Source: an uncultured Prevotellaceae bacterium
GTDB lineage: Bacteria; Bacteroidota; Bacteroidia; Bacteroidales; Bacteroidaceae
Assembly (NCBI GenBank): GCA_902784065.1
Contig: CACZTJ010000028.1
Span: 1 to 38,542, forward strand
Length of the DNA: 38,542 bases
Direction of reading: 5' to 3'
This document shows, piece after piece, positions 1 through 8,376 of this stretch; positions within the stretch are counted from its first letter, which is position 1, and each line of letters starts with the position of its first letter. Position numbers and translations under genes: made by a program. Below the pieces are notes generated by a model, which saw only the letters and a program-made list of their open reading frames with translations, had not been told where the DNA came from and searched no databases.

Positions 1-551
1 GTCGAGACCGCCAGTTCGGTAGTTCACATCCAGATTGTTCGTCAGTGTGTGCCCATACTGATAAACGCCACCGAGGTTATCCTCAAAACTCAGGCCCTCG
101 CCCTGTGCCTTTTTCAGCGTGATGCGCACGACGGCCTTCACCGAGGCGGCATAGCGAGCACCTGGGTTCTGCACCACATCGACGTGCTGAATCTGGTCGG
201 AGCGCAGACGCGAGAGTTCCTTCATGTCCTGCACCCGTCGACCATTGATGTACACCTCGGCATCGCCTCGTCCCAGCACCTTCACGCCGCCGTCGCGCTC
301 TGCTTCAAGCGAAGGAATCTTCGAGAGCGCATCGCTTATGGTTCCGGCCTTTTCCAGTATCGTTCCGGCTCGCCTTTTACACGCGTTTTAGGCAGGCGTC
401 CTTTTACCACCACGCCACTCAATTCCTGCGTCTGGTTGAACCACATGGCCGTGTCCTTAGAAAGGCTATCATTTAATGCCTGTCCCTGAACCGTCACACT
501 CATCATCATTGCAGCTATCAAAGCTGTCATTTTCAAACTAAACTTTTTCAT
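1..551 (-). pseudogene. TonB-dependent receptor, N-terminal part, frameshifted and cut by window edge
   Basis: From the ATG at 551 the reading frame gives a signal peptide (MKKFSLKMTALIAAMMMS, then VQGQA), a short linker and the start of a TonB plug (SGVVVKGRLPKTRVKG), then stops at 336. A second frame continues without a stop from about 365 to the window edge and carries the rest of the plug: AGTILEKAGTISDALSKIP, the VYINGRRVQD segment, QIQHVDVVQNPGARYAA and the start of a beta-barrel (KAVVRITLKKAQGEG). This is the plug plus outer-membrane beta-barrel arrangement of Bacteroidota TonB-linked receptors. Homologues as I remember them have about seven residues (pattern G-D-A-M-R-T) between VKG and AGT; here only 2 nt lie there, so roughly 19 nt are missing. 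The gene is either a true pseudogene or carries a sequence or assembly error. Substrate cannot be told. Confidence 0.75.
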
Positions 552-594
552 TTTTGCAAATAATTAAATGTTTGCCAATTGGACACAGAAAATC

Positions 595-637
595 CATAAA
601 AAAGTTGCAATCCACCCCATTTCTGGGATGAATTGCA
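595..637 (-). terminator. Rho-independent terminator after acyltransferase gene
   Basis: In minus-strand RNA, 637-625 pairs with 618-606 to give a 13-bp stem with two G-U pairs and a 6-nt loop, followed by A-A-C and six U residues (600-595). It lies downstream of the acyltransferase stop and about 45 nt upstream of the TonB receptor ATG. It could therefore end the first gene or attenuate the second. The G-U pairs form only in the minus-strand RNA, which fits transcription in that direction. Confidence 0.55.
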
Positions 638-670
638 CATTTTTGTGATAAATGGTACGATTTAGCGAGT

Positions 671-697
671 GAAAAGCTGAATAAATTCGAGCTTTTC
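671..697 (-). other. Inverted repeat, perfect 8-bp arms
   Basis: GAAAAGCT at 671-678 and AGCTTTTC at 690-697 form a perfect stem with an 11-nt loop, 36 nt beyond the acyltransferase stop. No U-tract follows outside the stem, so it is a weak terminator candidate. It may protect the mRNA 3' end. Confidence 0.3.
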
Positions 698-732
698 CGA
701 GCGTCAGCACTATCGAGCGAAGCTCAATGGGA

Positions 733-1752
733 TTATAATACTTTCTTCGCTCCGGGAATCAGTTTTACCAGCCAAGTGAGCACAAACGAACAAATGGTGG
801 TAATAATACCGATAAATATAAACTTGCCGAAGGCTCCCATCCAGATGCCGTCGGTGGTATGTTGCAGAACGATCATCAGCAGCAGATGGAAGATGTAAGC
901 ACCATACGACTGGGCTGCACACCACTGCCAGAATTTACTGTCACAATTGCCATATTCGCGGAACAGCCAAAGCAGTCCGAAACAGATGAAGACGCAAAGA
1001 AGCGATTCGTAGATGCCAAACCACTGAGCGACAAAGTCGTTCCATGCTCCGCCATCGCGTAGATAGATACCCAATGCTAAAGCACATCCTAATACAAGTG
1101 ATATGGCTCCTGTAGTATTACTCATCTTTTCGAGCAAGGCAAACCGACGAGCTAGAATGCCGATAACGAACATCATGACGTATTGCAGATAGTGGGCGGG
1201 CTCCATCGGTAGCGGGATGATACCAAAGGGCCAGATCCAATGATCCTGCGGGCTGACCTGACGGATGAGATAACTGCCAATACCCATCACGCCGCCAAAT
1301 ATCAGCAGGCCGATGATGGTGGGCCTCGACGAACACTCGCTAGTGATTGGTTTGCAAAACTGGCGAATCAGGGCATAAATGAGACAGAACACCAGCAGAC
1401 TCTCGATATACCACATGTGCCCAATCTCCGGTTTGCCTGATAAAACAGATATCAGTCCACCCATCACCAACAATGGGATTCCCAATCGGATCAGTTTCTT
1501 CTTCACAAACACCTTTGCTCCCTGTTTATCGAAACTCGTCGGCACGAAATAGCCTGATATCAGGAAAAACAGCCCCATAAAGAAGGCTGCATTGACTGAG
1601 AAGAAATGCCATATCCAAGGCATATATTCGGCTGGATTGCTGGGATGGTAAGCCCAGTCGCCACCATCGCCGTATGCCTGACCGGCATGGTGGAATATCA
1701 CCAGCACCGTCAGGCACACCTTCAGATTGTCCAGATATAAAAGCCGTTTCAT
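733..1752 (-). CDS. Acyltransferase 3 family membrane protein
   Basis: 339 aa, the usual length of stand-alone acyltransferase-3 (OafA/YrhL-like) integral membrane enzymes, which move acyl groups such as acetyl onto sugars or other extracytoplasmic acceptors. The N-terminus (RLLYLDNLKVCLTVLVIFHH) has the family pattern of an early Arg, an N-terminal membrane helix and the catalytic His at its end. The segment FFLISGYFVPTSFDKQGAK.FVKKKLIRLGIP matches the conserved FLSGYF..R..RL.P core. About ten hydrophobic segments are visible. The start is supported by a promoter 47 nt upstream. The acceptor is unknown. It is divergent from a LytTR-type regulator, which may control it (inference from position only). 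Confidence 0.85.
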   Translation of the reverse strand: MKRLLYLDNLKVCLTVLVIFHHAGQAYGDGGDWAYHPSNPAEYMPWIWHFFSVNAAFFMGLFFLISGYFVPTSFDKQGAKVFVKKKLIRLGIPLLVMGGLISVLSGKPEIGHMWYIESLLVFCLIYALIRQFCKPITSECSSRPTIIGLLIFGGVMGIGSYLIRQVSPQDHWIWPFGIIPLPMEPAHYLQYVMMFVIGILARRFALLEKMSNTTGAISLVLGCALALGIYLRDGGAWNDFVAQWFGIYESLLCVFICFGLLWLFREYGNCDSKFWQWCAAQSYGAYIFHLLLMIVLQHTTDGIWMGAFGKFIFIGIITTICSFVLTWLVKLIPGAKKVL

Positions 1753-1805
1753 TCTTTGTATCCTAAATCGTATTGATTGTCTTTTGCATTATCTGTTTGA
1801 CGTTG

Positions 1806-1836
1806 CAAAGATACAAAAAGTTTCAGGAAATACCAA
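1806..1836 (-). promoter_or_regulatory. Promoter of acyltransferase gene
   Basis: On the minus strand a -33 box TTGG (1836-1833), a 19-nt spacer and a perfect -7 box TATCTTTG (1813-1806) match the Bacteroidota consensus. Predicted start near 1800, giving a leader of about 50 nt. Confidence 0.7.
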
Positions 1837-1885
1837 TTTTATATCTTGATATCTACACCTCCAATGAAATAAATGTGATGAATGG

Positions 1886-1917
1886 TTTGGTGGTCTTGCA
1901 GAATTGTATTACTTTTG
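1886..1917 (+). promoter_or_regulatory. Promoter of LytTR regulator gene
   Basis: TTTG (1886-1889), a 20-nt spacer and TACTTTTG (1910-1917) match the Bacteroidota consensus exactly. Transcription would start about 4-7 nt downstream, at 1921-1924, directly before the ATG at 1926. This argues for that ATG and for a nearly leaderless mRNA. Confidence 0.7.
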
Positions 1918-1925
1918 CCGACTGT

Positions 1926-2768
1926 ATGAACCAAGGTCACAAAGAAACAATTAGCATTCGTGTTATCAGCTGCGCTTTCATGGTGCTGGCGATAGCTATC
2001 TTCAAGCCCTTCGGACTCGAAGTGTGGCAATGGCAGGCGTATGTTCATTTGCTGGGTATCTTTGCATTAGGCATGGTCAGCTGTTTCCTGACGGAAATCA
2101 TCTTGAAGTACTTTGTACGTATGCCCCGTTCTTACGATCGTGGCGTCAGTTATATCATCAGCCGCAATCTCCGCTTCCAATGCATCAATACACCGCTGGT
2201 GGCGCTGCTTATTTGCCTCTATCGCCACTTTGTGATGAGCAGTCTGGTAGAGGGCAACAAACTCTCTTTGAGTAATTATCTGGAGACATTGGCGATTATC
2301 GCCTTCCTCTCGTTCGCTATCGGACTCTATTGGCGATTCAAGTTCCGTAGCCGTTATCTGGCAGCAGAACTGGAGGAGACAAGACTGCTGAACGAGCAGC
2401 TGAAGAAATTGCAGGATTCAAACCAGGATTCGAAGATAACACTTGAGGGTAACACCAATGAGCATGTTACCCTCGAGATTTCAGACCTATTATATATTGA
2501 GGCTGTTGGCAACTATGTAAAGGTTTGCCAACTGCACGACAATGAGGTGCATACCAATATGCTTCGAGCCACGATGAAACAGATGGAGGACGCACTGCAG
2601 GCTTATCCCATGATTGTGCGTTGTCATCGTGCCTTTATGGTTAATCTCGGGCAGGTTGAACAAATCTCCTCTAATTCTCGCGCCATGCAGCTCGTGATAC
2701 GTCACAGCAATGATGCCATCCCCGTATCGCGAAGCAATGTCAATAAGCTGAAAGAGCTGTTGGGATAG
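1926..2768 (+). CDS. Membrane-anchored LytTR-family transcription regulator
   Basis: 280 aa from the ATG at 1926 (MNQGHKETISIRV). An open frame extends further upstream but would cover the promoter. About four membrane helices occupy residues 10-140. A short coiled-coil stretch (ELEETRLLNEQLKKLQ) follows, then a C-terminal LytTR DNA-binding domain at about 174-280, with typical segments DLLYIEAVGNYVKV, LRATMKQMEDAL, VRCHRAFMVNL and IPVSRSNVNKLKELL. No receiver domain is present, so this is the one-component membrane LytTR type common in Bacteroidota, not a response regulator. It is divergent from the acyltransferase gene and convergent with a DUF418 gene 7 nt away. Signal and targets are unknown; autoregulation or control of the acyltransferase is a guess from position. 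Confidence 0.85.
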   Translation: MNQGHKETISIRVISCAFMVLAIAIFKPFGLEVWQWQAYVHLLGIFALGMVSCFLTEIILKYFVRMPRSYDRGVSYIISRNLRFQCINTPLVALLICLYRHFVMSSLVEGNKLSLSNYLETLAIIAFLSFAIGLYWRFKFRSRYLAAELEETRLLNEQLKKLQDSNQDSKITLEGNTNEHVTLEISDLLYIEAVGNYVKVCQLHDNEVHTNMLRATMKQMEDALQAYPMIVRCHRAFMVNLGQVEQISSNSRAMQLVIRHSNDAIPVSRSNVNKLKELLG

Positions 2769-2775
2769 GTCATCT

Positions 2776-3897
2776 CTAAAATTCCAACCACGTCAGTTTG
2801 CGCCAGATGCCCTCCAGCGGACCGCGCTGATGACTGCTAAACCAGAAGCGGGCGAAGCAGTACTGGGCGATTACCATACCCAATCCTACCATCACGGCGT
2901 AGGTGATACCCAACTTGTAATAACAACCCAGACCGTAGCCGCAGAAGATGGCGCAACCGATGATGGACTGCAGCAGATAGTTGGTGAGACTCATGCGTCC
3001 AAAGATACAGAGGTGATGGAGCACACTCCGTACACCCTCGAAGGCATACCATGCTGAGACCACAGCTGAGACAATCATCAAGAGGATGATAAGGTTGTTG
3101 ATGGGGTGGAGCCACATGTCGAGCTTCCCAAAGTCCACGAAACTCAGAATGATGACAATAGCAGCAGATAACATAAGGATTTGATGCCAGATTTGCAGAT
3201 TACGTCCTGTGTTATAGAACAATCGCTGGCGACCTAACTGCATACCGAGGATAAAGAGACAAAGCAATTGTGTGAGTCGTCCGCTGAAGATATTGAATCG
3301 GAAATTCACTTCAAAGCCATAGCGCAGATTGATAAGAGCGTTCTCCCAGAAAGAGGCATGTTCGTGTGCATTGTTGATCTGTCCATAGAGTTCCCACATG
3401 GTGGAATGGTCTATCGTTATGCCAGTCAGCAGACAGTAAAGCTCCACGGGTTGGATAGCCAGTAATCCGATGATGCACCAAACTGCTTTCGACGGCAGAT
3501 AACTGATGGGGATGAGCAGCAGGCCATAGCACGCATAGAGCATCAGGATATCACCATCATAGAATGCCACGTTGATGACGCCAAATAGGAAGAGCAGACA
3601 CATACGCCAAGCGAAGCGTCCCGAGAAATTTTTGCCCTTCTGCTGCTGGTTGTCGTTCATGATGAAGAAACTCAGTCCGAAGAGCATGGCGAAGATGCCA
3701 TACATCTTGCCTGAGAGCAACCAGGCCAGCACGTCGGCTACCGTCTGATCAGAAGGCAATGTATGGATGATGGTCTCCTGTGTAAAGATATTGAAGTGCT
3801 CTACGGAGTGATAGAGGATGATGCCAGCCACAGCGATTCCTCGCAGGGCATCGGCCACGTCGATGCGTGTATTGGGGAGGGAACGGGTCTTATACAT
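2776..3897 (-). CDS. DUF418 family (YeiB-like) membrane protein
   Basis: 373 aa polytopic membrane protein. The N-terminus RIDVADALRGIAVAGIILYHSVEHFN is the DALRG-A--GI segment of YeiB/DUF418 proteins, which share a fold with heparan-alpha-glucosaminide N-acetyltransferase-like enzymes. The C-terminal DUF418 domain includes FGRMSLTNYLLQSI and AQYCFARFWFSSHQRGPLEGIWRKLTW, ending in the typical GP-E-LWR-LT motif. It begins 5 nt after the hisC stop on the same strand, so it is likely the last gene of the hisGDC transcript. Its biochemical role is unknown. No terminator is seen between it and the convergent LytTR gene. Confidence 0.85.
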   Translation of the reverse strand: MYKTRSLPNTRIDVADALRGIAVAGIILYHSVEHFNIFTQETIIHTLPSDQTVADVLAWLLSGKMYGIFAMLFGLSFFIMNDNQQQKGKNFSGRFAWRMCLLFLFGVINVAFYDGDILMLYACYGLLLIPISYLPSKAVWCIIGLLAIQPVELYCLLTGITIDHSTMWELYGQINNAHEHASFWENALINLRYGFEVNFRFNIFSGRLTQLLCLFILGMQLGRQRLFYNTGRNLQIWHQILMLSAAIVIILSFVDFGKLDMWLHPINNLIILLMIVSAVVSAWYAFEGVRSVLHHLCIFGRMSLTNYLLQSIIGCAIFCGYGLGCYYKLGITYAVMVGLGMVIAQYCFARFWFSSHQRGPLEGIWRKLTWLEF

Positions 3898-3902
3898 TAG
3901 TA

Positions 3903-4940
3903 TTATTTATATTGACGGAGGGCAGCGATAAGCTCGCTGTTCTCTGTCTTGGTACCAATGGTGATGCGGAGACAGTTCTGGCAGAGCTGCACACGTGTGC
4001 GGTTCCTGACAATGATACCCTGATCCACCAGATAGTTGTAGATGCGGGTAGCATCGTTCATCTTTGCCAGGAAGAAGTTGGCCTCTGTGGGATATACCTT
4101 TTCGCAGATGGGCAGTTCGATAAAGGCCTGCATCATGCGGGTGCGCTCCTGAAGCAGCACCTTGACCCACTCCTCAACGTCGATGGGGCGCTTCAGTGCC
4201 TCAAGTGCCTGCTGTTGTGTAAGGGCGTTTACATTGTAAGGGTATTTTACCTTGTTGAGAATATCAATAATCGCTTTCGAGGCAAAAGCCATACCCAAAC
4301 GGATGGCAGCACAGCCCCAGGCTTTCGACATCGTGTTGAGCACAATCAGATTGGGATATTTGGCCAGATCGAAACGGAGGCTGCGCTGAGAGGCGAAGTC
4401 GCTATAGGCTTCATCGACGATGACGAGTCCCTCGAACTGCTCGATGACCTTTATGACCTCATCGCGGTTCAGGCAGTTGCCGGTGGGGTTGTTGGGTGTG
4501 CAGAGCCAGATGATCTTCGTGTGGTCGTCGGTAGCAGCCAGCAGCTTGTCGGCAGTGATCTGATACTGTTCGTCGAGCAGCACAGGGCGGTACTCCACAT
4601 CGTTGATGTCGGCACATACCTTATACATGCCGTAGGTGGGCTCGATGGCTACTACATTATCCTTGCCTGGCTCGCAGAAACAACGGTAGGGCAGGTCGAT
4701 GGCCTCGTCGCTGCCGTTGCCTAGGAAGATACAGTCGGCAGGCACGCCTTTCACCTTGCTGAGCTGGGCTTTGAGCTCGAGCTGCAGAGGGTCGGGGTAG
4801 CGGTTATAAGGCTGGTTGTAGGGGTTCTCGTTGGCATCGAGGAATACGCGTGCCTCCCGACCTGCATATTCGTTTCGTGCAGAACTATAAGGAGCCAGAC
4901 TCCAAATGTTCTTTCTTGTTAATTCTTCTAAGGGTTTCAT
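3903..4940 (-). CDS. hisC: Histidinol-phosphate aminotransferase
   Basis: 345 aa, normal length for HisC, a cytoplasmic PLP enzyme converting imidazole-acetol phosphate to L-histidinol phosphate. Fold-type I landmarks are all present: DANENP (35-40), GNGSDEAID (74-82), CTPNNPTGN (147-155), DEAYSDF (176-182), the PLP lysine in TMSKAWG (Lys206) and RLG downstream. The ATG overlaps the hisD stop in ATGA (4940-4937), pointing to translational coupling. Confidence 0.95.
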   Translation of the reverse strand: MKPLEELTRKNIWSLAPYSSARNEYAGREARVFLDANENPYNQPYNRYPDPLQLELKAQLSKVKGVPADCIFLGNGSDEAIDLPYRCFCEPGKDNVVAIEPTYGMYKVCADINDVEYRPVLLDEQYQITADKLLAATDDHTKIIWLCTPNNPTGNCLNRDEVIKVIEQFEGLVIVDEAYSDFASQRSLRFDLAKYPNLIVLNTMSKAWGCAAIRLGMAFASKAIIDILNKVKYPYNVNALTQQQALEALKRPIDVEEWVKVLLQERTRMMQAFIELPICEKVYPTEANFFLAKMNDATRIYNYLVDQGIIVRNRTRVQLCQNCLRITIGTKTENSELIAALRQYK

Positions 4941-6220
4941 TTCAAACTTTTAATTCGTACCGTCATTGCGTTCTTGTGGGCATCGAGCTGCTCAGCTGCA
5001 GCCATCAGCTCTACGGCGTGCCCAATGCTATGGATGCCGTCGGCGGTGAGATGCTGGAAGGTGACCTTACGGCAGTAGCTGTCGAGATTCACACCGCTAT
5101 AGGCTGTGGCATAGCCGTGAGTGGGCAGCGTGTGATTCGTGCCGCTGGCATAGTCGCCCGCACTCTCACAGGCATATTCGCCTAAGAACACGCTACCGGC
5201 ATTGATGACCTTCGCAGCGAGTTTGTTGTAATTTTTGGTCTGTATAATCAGGTGCTCAGGTGCATAGGTATTCGAGAGGTCGATGGCCTCCTGCAGATCT
5301 TTGACAAGTACCAGACGGCTATTGTCGAGAGCCTTAGCAGCAATCTCCTTACGCGGCAGTTTCTGTAACTGACGGTTGAGTTCTGCCTGCACATCGAAAA
5401 TCAACTGTTTGGAGTCGGTGATGAGCAGCACCTGAGAGTCGATACCGTGTTCGGCCTGTGACAGCAAATCAGCTGCAATGAACTTGATGTTGGCTTCCTC
5501 GTCGGCAATGACACAGACCTCTGAGGGACCTGCGGGCATGTCGATAGCAACATCGTGGAGGCTCACCTGCTGTTTGGCTGCCATCACGTATTGGTTGCCA
5601 GGACCGAAAATCTTATAGACCTTGGGAATCGAAGCTGTGCCATAAGCCATCGCGCCGATGGCCTGAACGCCACCAGCCTTGAATATCTTACTGACACCAG
5701 CAATCCGGGCAGCTACAAGGATGGCAGGATTCACCTTCCCGTCACGACCTGGAGGGGTGCAGAGCACAATCTCCTGACAGCCTGCAATCTTGGCAGGTGT
5801 GGCCAGCATCAGGACGGTAGAGAAGAGTGGGGCAGTGCCACCAGGAATGTAAAGGCCTACCTTCTCGATGGGTACACTCTTCTGCCAACAGGTGACACCC
5901 GGCTGTGTCTCCACCTTCTTGCCACGAAACTTCTGGGCCTCATGGAAGGCTTGGATATTGTGATGCGCCAGCATAATGGCAGCCTTGAGTTCTGTGTTTA
6001 CCAGCTGTTCGGCCTCGTTCATCTCTGCCTCGCTGACACACAGTGAAGGCAGATCCACATGATCGAACTTCAGCTCATAGCCTTTCACGGCATCATCGCC
6101 ACGACGCTTCACATCTGCCAAGACAGAAGCAACTGTCTCGTTCAGCTGTGATATATCCAGACGAGGGCGCTCAACAATCTTTGCCCATTCACTTCTCTCA
6201 GGATACCTAATTATATTCAT
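4937..6220 (-). CDS. hisD: Histidinol dehydrogenase
   Basis: 427 aa when started at 6220 ([12 protein letters not shown]), the usual HisD length. An open frame runs further upstream but covers hisG, and the ATG at 6220 overlaps the hisG stop as ATGA. HisD oxidises L-histidinol to L-histidine in two NAD+ and Zn2+ dependent steps. Visible family motifs are [60 protein letters not shown], the active-site segment NTYAPEHL, and [17 protein letters not shown] with HGYA near the end. Second gene of the hisGDC run. Confidence 0.95.
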   Translation of the reverse strand: MNIIRYPERSEWAKIVERPRLDISQLNETVASVLADVKRRGDDAVKGYELKFDHVDLPSLCVSEAEMNEAEQLVNTELKAAIMLAHHNIQAFHEAQKFRGKKVETQPGVTCWQKSVPIEKVGLYIPGGTAPLFSTVLMLATPAKIAGCQEIVLCTPPGRDGKVNPAILVAARIAGVSKIFKAGGVQAIGAMAYGTASIPKVYKIFGPGNQYVMAAKQQVSLHDVAIDMPAGPSEVCVIADEEANIKFIAADLLSQAEHGIDSQVLLITDSKQLIFDVQAELNRQLQKLPRKEIAAKALDNSRLVLVKDLQEAIDLSNTYAPEHLIIQTKNYNKLAAKVINAGSVFLGEYACESAGDYASGTNHTLPTHGYATAYSGVNLDSYCRKVTFQHLTADGIHSIGHAVELMAAAEQLDAHKNAMTVRIKSLK

Positions 6221-7068
6221 AATATCATTTTCTCGATAGGGGTAACGAGGATGCCCTGAGCACCCATTTCCTTCAGTTTGCCAATGATCTCCCAGAACTG
6301 CTTCTGGTCGAGGACGGTGTGTACAGAGCACCACTCCTCATCAGCCAGAGGAATGATGGTGGGACTCTTCAGACCGGGCAGTACATCGATGATCTCCTGC
6401 AGGCGAGCCTTCGGCGCATTCATGCGCACGTATTTCTTATCCTCTGCATCCTTCACAGCCTTGAAACGGAACAGCATCTCGTCGAGGATCATACGCTTGT
6501 CGGCAGAGAGCTGCTTGTTGCCGATGAGAAGGGCCTCGCTCCACATGACGACCTCTACTTCGCGCAGATTGTTGCTTACGAGGGTGGAACCGGAAGAGAC
6601 GATATCGAAGATACCATCTGCCAGTCCGATGCCTGGGCTGATCTCTACCGAACCTGTGATGACATGAATCTCTGCCTGGATGCCTTTCTCATCGAGAAAA
6701 TGTTTCAGAATACCAGGGTAACTCGTGGCGATCTTCTTGCCATTGAACCACTGCACCCCCTGATAGTCGATCTCCTTGGGGATGGCAAGTGACAGACGGC
6801 ACTTGGAGAAACCAAGACGAGAGACAATGTCGGCATCCTCGCCGCGCTCCACGAACTCGTTTTCACCCACCACACCAATGTCGGCAACGCCACTGGCCAC
6901 ACTCTGGGGAATATCATCGTCGCGAAGATAAAGCACTTCGAGGGGGAAGTTGGACGACTGCACCAACAGGGTGCGCTTAGAGGCACTGACCTTGATGTCA
7001 GCCTCTGCCAGCAGATTCATTGTGTCATCAAACAGACGTCCTTTTGATTGTACTGCTATACGTAACAT
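6217..7068 (-). CDS. hisG: ATP phosphoribosyltransferase, long form
   Basis: 283 aa. HisG catalyses the first committed step of histidine synthesis, joining PRPP and ATP. The length and the extra C-terminal part (about residues 205-283, with PGLKSPTIIPLADEEWCSV) show the long, hexameric form with an ACT-like regulatory domain, normally inhibited by histidine and not needing HisZ. Catalytic-domain motifs include SKGRL, GVADIGVVGENE, KIATSYP and the PRPP loop ITGSVEISPGIGLADGIFDIVSSGSTL. It heads the hisG-hisD-hisC-DUF418 run. A consensus promoter lies 40 nt upstream. The remaining his genes except hisB are not in this window. Confidence 0.95.
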   Translation of the reverse strand: MLRIAVQSKGRLFDDTMNLLAEADIKVSASKRTLLVQSSNFPLEVLYLRDDDIPQSVASGVADIGVVGENEFVERGEDADIVSRLGFSKCRLSLAIPKEIDYQGVQWFNGKKIATSYPGILKHFLDEKGIQAEIHVITGSVEISPGIGLADGIFDIVSSGSTLVSNNLREVEVVMWSEALLIGNKQLSADKRMILDEMLFRFKAVKDAEDKKYVRMNAPKARLQEIIDVLPGLKSPTIIPLADEEWCSVHTVLDQKQFWEIIGKLKEMGAQGILVTPIEKMIL

Positions 7069-7107
7069 AATCGTTAAAGTCTATATACATTATTTTATAA
7101 TCGCGTG

Positions 7108-7139
7108 CAAAGGTACGAATATTCAGTTGAAAATCCAAA
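7108..7139 (-). promoter_or_regulatory. Promoter of hisGDC operon
   Basis: Minus-strand TTTG (7139-7136), a 20-nt spacer and TACCTTTG (7115-7108), a perfect Bacteroidota consensus. The predicted start near 7103 gives a leader of about 35 nt with no room for a His-codon attenuator peptide. Confidence 0.75.
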
Positions 7140-7178
7140 AAAAAACACTTAATCCGTGCTTTTATGGGCAAAATTAAG

Positions 7179-7186
7179 TAACTTTG
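7179..7186 (+). promoter_or_regulatory. -7 box of lytic transglycosylase gene
   Basis: TAACTTTG on the plus strand, 33 nt before the ATG at 7219. No clear TTTG is found 19-21 nt upstream, so the -33 element is poor. It is divergent from the hisG promoter. Confidence 0.5.
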
Positions 7187-7218
7187 CAACGTTTTTCGAT
7201 ATTTTATGCAGAAGATTG

Positions 7219-8340
7219 ATGCTTTTCTTGAATAAATATTCGGTTGTGGTGGGGGGACTCATGCTCCTGGCCTCTTGTCATCAGCGACAGGAGCGGGTGG
7301 TGACGCCCTATGGATCGGTGCTCGACTCAGTGGAGGTGACAGAGGATTTTGACCTTCCCGACATCCAGACCAACGGAGAACTGATTGTTGCAACAACCAG
7401 TGGTCCTGATACCTACTATGACTATCGAGGGAAGCAGTTGGGAACGCAATATTTGATCTGTCAGCATTTTGCCGACTCGTTGGGTGTGAAACTGCGCATC
7501 GATGTCTGTCGTGACAGTGCAGAGCTGAAGCGCAGATTGGAGGATGGTGAGGCTGATCTGATAGCATGGCCCACTCCTGGACAGTTTGAGGTTGGGGCGG
7601 AGAAGCCTGAATTGGCTGAAGAGCTGGCACTCTGGTATCACCCCGATCGTATAGCTGCTGCGAAAAAGGAAGAACAGGAGTTGCTGACGGTGAAGAAGGT
7701 GCGTCGCCGTATCTTCTCACCGATGCTCGACAAGCGAGGTGGCATTATCTCTCATTACGATCAGTATTTCATCGCATATAGCCGTGATATCCGTTGGGAC
7801 TGGCGACTGCTGGCTGCCCAGTGTTACCAGGAATCGACATTCGACCCGAAGGCGGTGTCGTTTGCTGGTGCAAAGGGGCTGATGCAAATCATGCCGGGAA
7901 CAGCTGATCATCTGGGTGTGTCGCGCAGCAAACTCTATGAGCCTGAGGCGAACATCGCTGCTGCTACGAAATATATTGCAGAGTTGCAGCGCACCTTTGC
8001 AGATATCGGTGACCACTATGAGCGCACCAACTTCGTGCTGGCCAGTTATAACGGTGGGGCGCATCATATACGTGATGCAATGGCATTGGCAAAGCGTGAT
8101 GGAAAGAATCCGCACCGCTGGAGTGAGGTGGAGCATTATGTGTTGCGATTGGCTCAGCCTCGTTACTATAATGATCCAATCGTGAAGTATGGCTATATGC
8201 GAGGATCAGAAACGGTGGATTATGTGGCGAAGATCCGTCAGCGGTATGCAGGGTATCAAGGCGTGAAGTCGCCTCATGTAGGCTTCCATCCCTCAAAACC
8301 AAGAAAGGCAGATCAGAGGAAGAAGAAGTATGATTTATAA
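7219..8340 (+). CDS. MltF-like membrane-bound lytic murein transglycosylase (lipoprotein)
   Basis: 373 aa from the ATG at 7219; a GTG further upstream would add an unlikely leader ahead of the signal sequence. Residues 1-20 form a lipoprotein signal with lipobox LLASC (Cys20). Residues about 50-150 resemble a shortened solute-binding-protein domain (ELIVATTSGPDTYYDYRGKQLGTQYLI), as in MltF. From about 175 an SLT lysozyme-like domain follows, with the catalytic Glu in QCYQES (Glu205), then AVSFAGAKGLMQIMPGTA, YIAELQR and FVLASYNGGAHHIRDA. The enzyme cuts peptidoglycan between MurNAc and GlcNAc to make 1,6-anhydro ends, at the inner face of the outer membrane. The SBP-like part is about half the length seen in E. 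coli MltF. Confidence 0.9.
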   Translation: MLFLNKYSVVVGGLMLLASCHQRQERVVTPYGSVLDSVEVTEDFDLPDIQTNGELIVATTSGPDTYYDYRGKQLGTQYLICQHFADSLGVKLRIDVCRDSAELKRRLEDGEADLIAWPTPGQFEVGAEKPELAEELALWYHPDRIAAAKKEEQELLTVKKVRRRIFSPMLDKRGGIISHYDQYFIAYSRDIRWDWRLLAAQCYQESTFDPKAVSFAGAKGLMQIMPGTADHLGVSRSKLYEPEANIAAATKYIAELQRTFADIGDHYERTNFVLASYNGGAHHIRDAMALAKRDGKNPHRWSEVEHYVLRLAQPRYYNDPIVKYGYMRGSETVDYVAKIRQRYAGYQGVKSPHVGFHPSKPRKADQRKKKYDL

Positions 8341-8346
8341 ATAAAA

Positions 8347-8368
8347 AATCCCGCCAACTGGCGGGATT
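8347..8368. terminator. Bidirectional terminator
   Basis: AATCCCGCC (8347-8355), loop AACT, GGCGGGATT (8360-8368): a perfect 9-bp stem. It has an A-run before it and a T-rich stretch after it, so it can end both the transglycosylase transcript and the long arabinose operon arriving on the minus strand. Confidence 0.85.
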
Positions 8369-8376
8369 CTTCTTAT

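Noticed and set aside
49..489. 146-codon plus-strand frame at the window start
   Set aside because: Antisense to the broken TonB receptor gene, whose minus-strand frames show clear family motifs.
1773..1925. Longer N-terminus for the LytTR regulator
   Set aside because: The extra 51 codons would cover the consensus promoter at 1886-1917 and the divergent acyltransferase promoter, and have no domain content.
3867..4724. 285-codon plus-strand frame opposite hisC
   Set aside because: It lies wholly antisense to hisC, has no recognisable domain and no promoter; it follows from the codon bias of hisC.
7069..7107. Histidine attenuator leader before hisG
   Set aside because: The predicted leader is about 35 nt and has no His-codon run or terminator hairpin.
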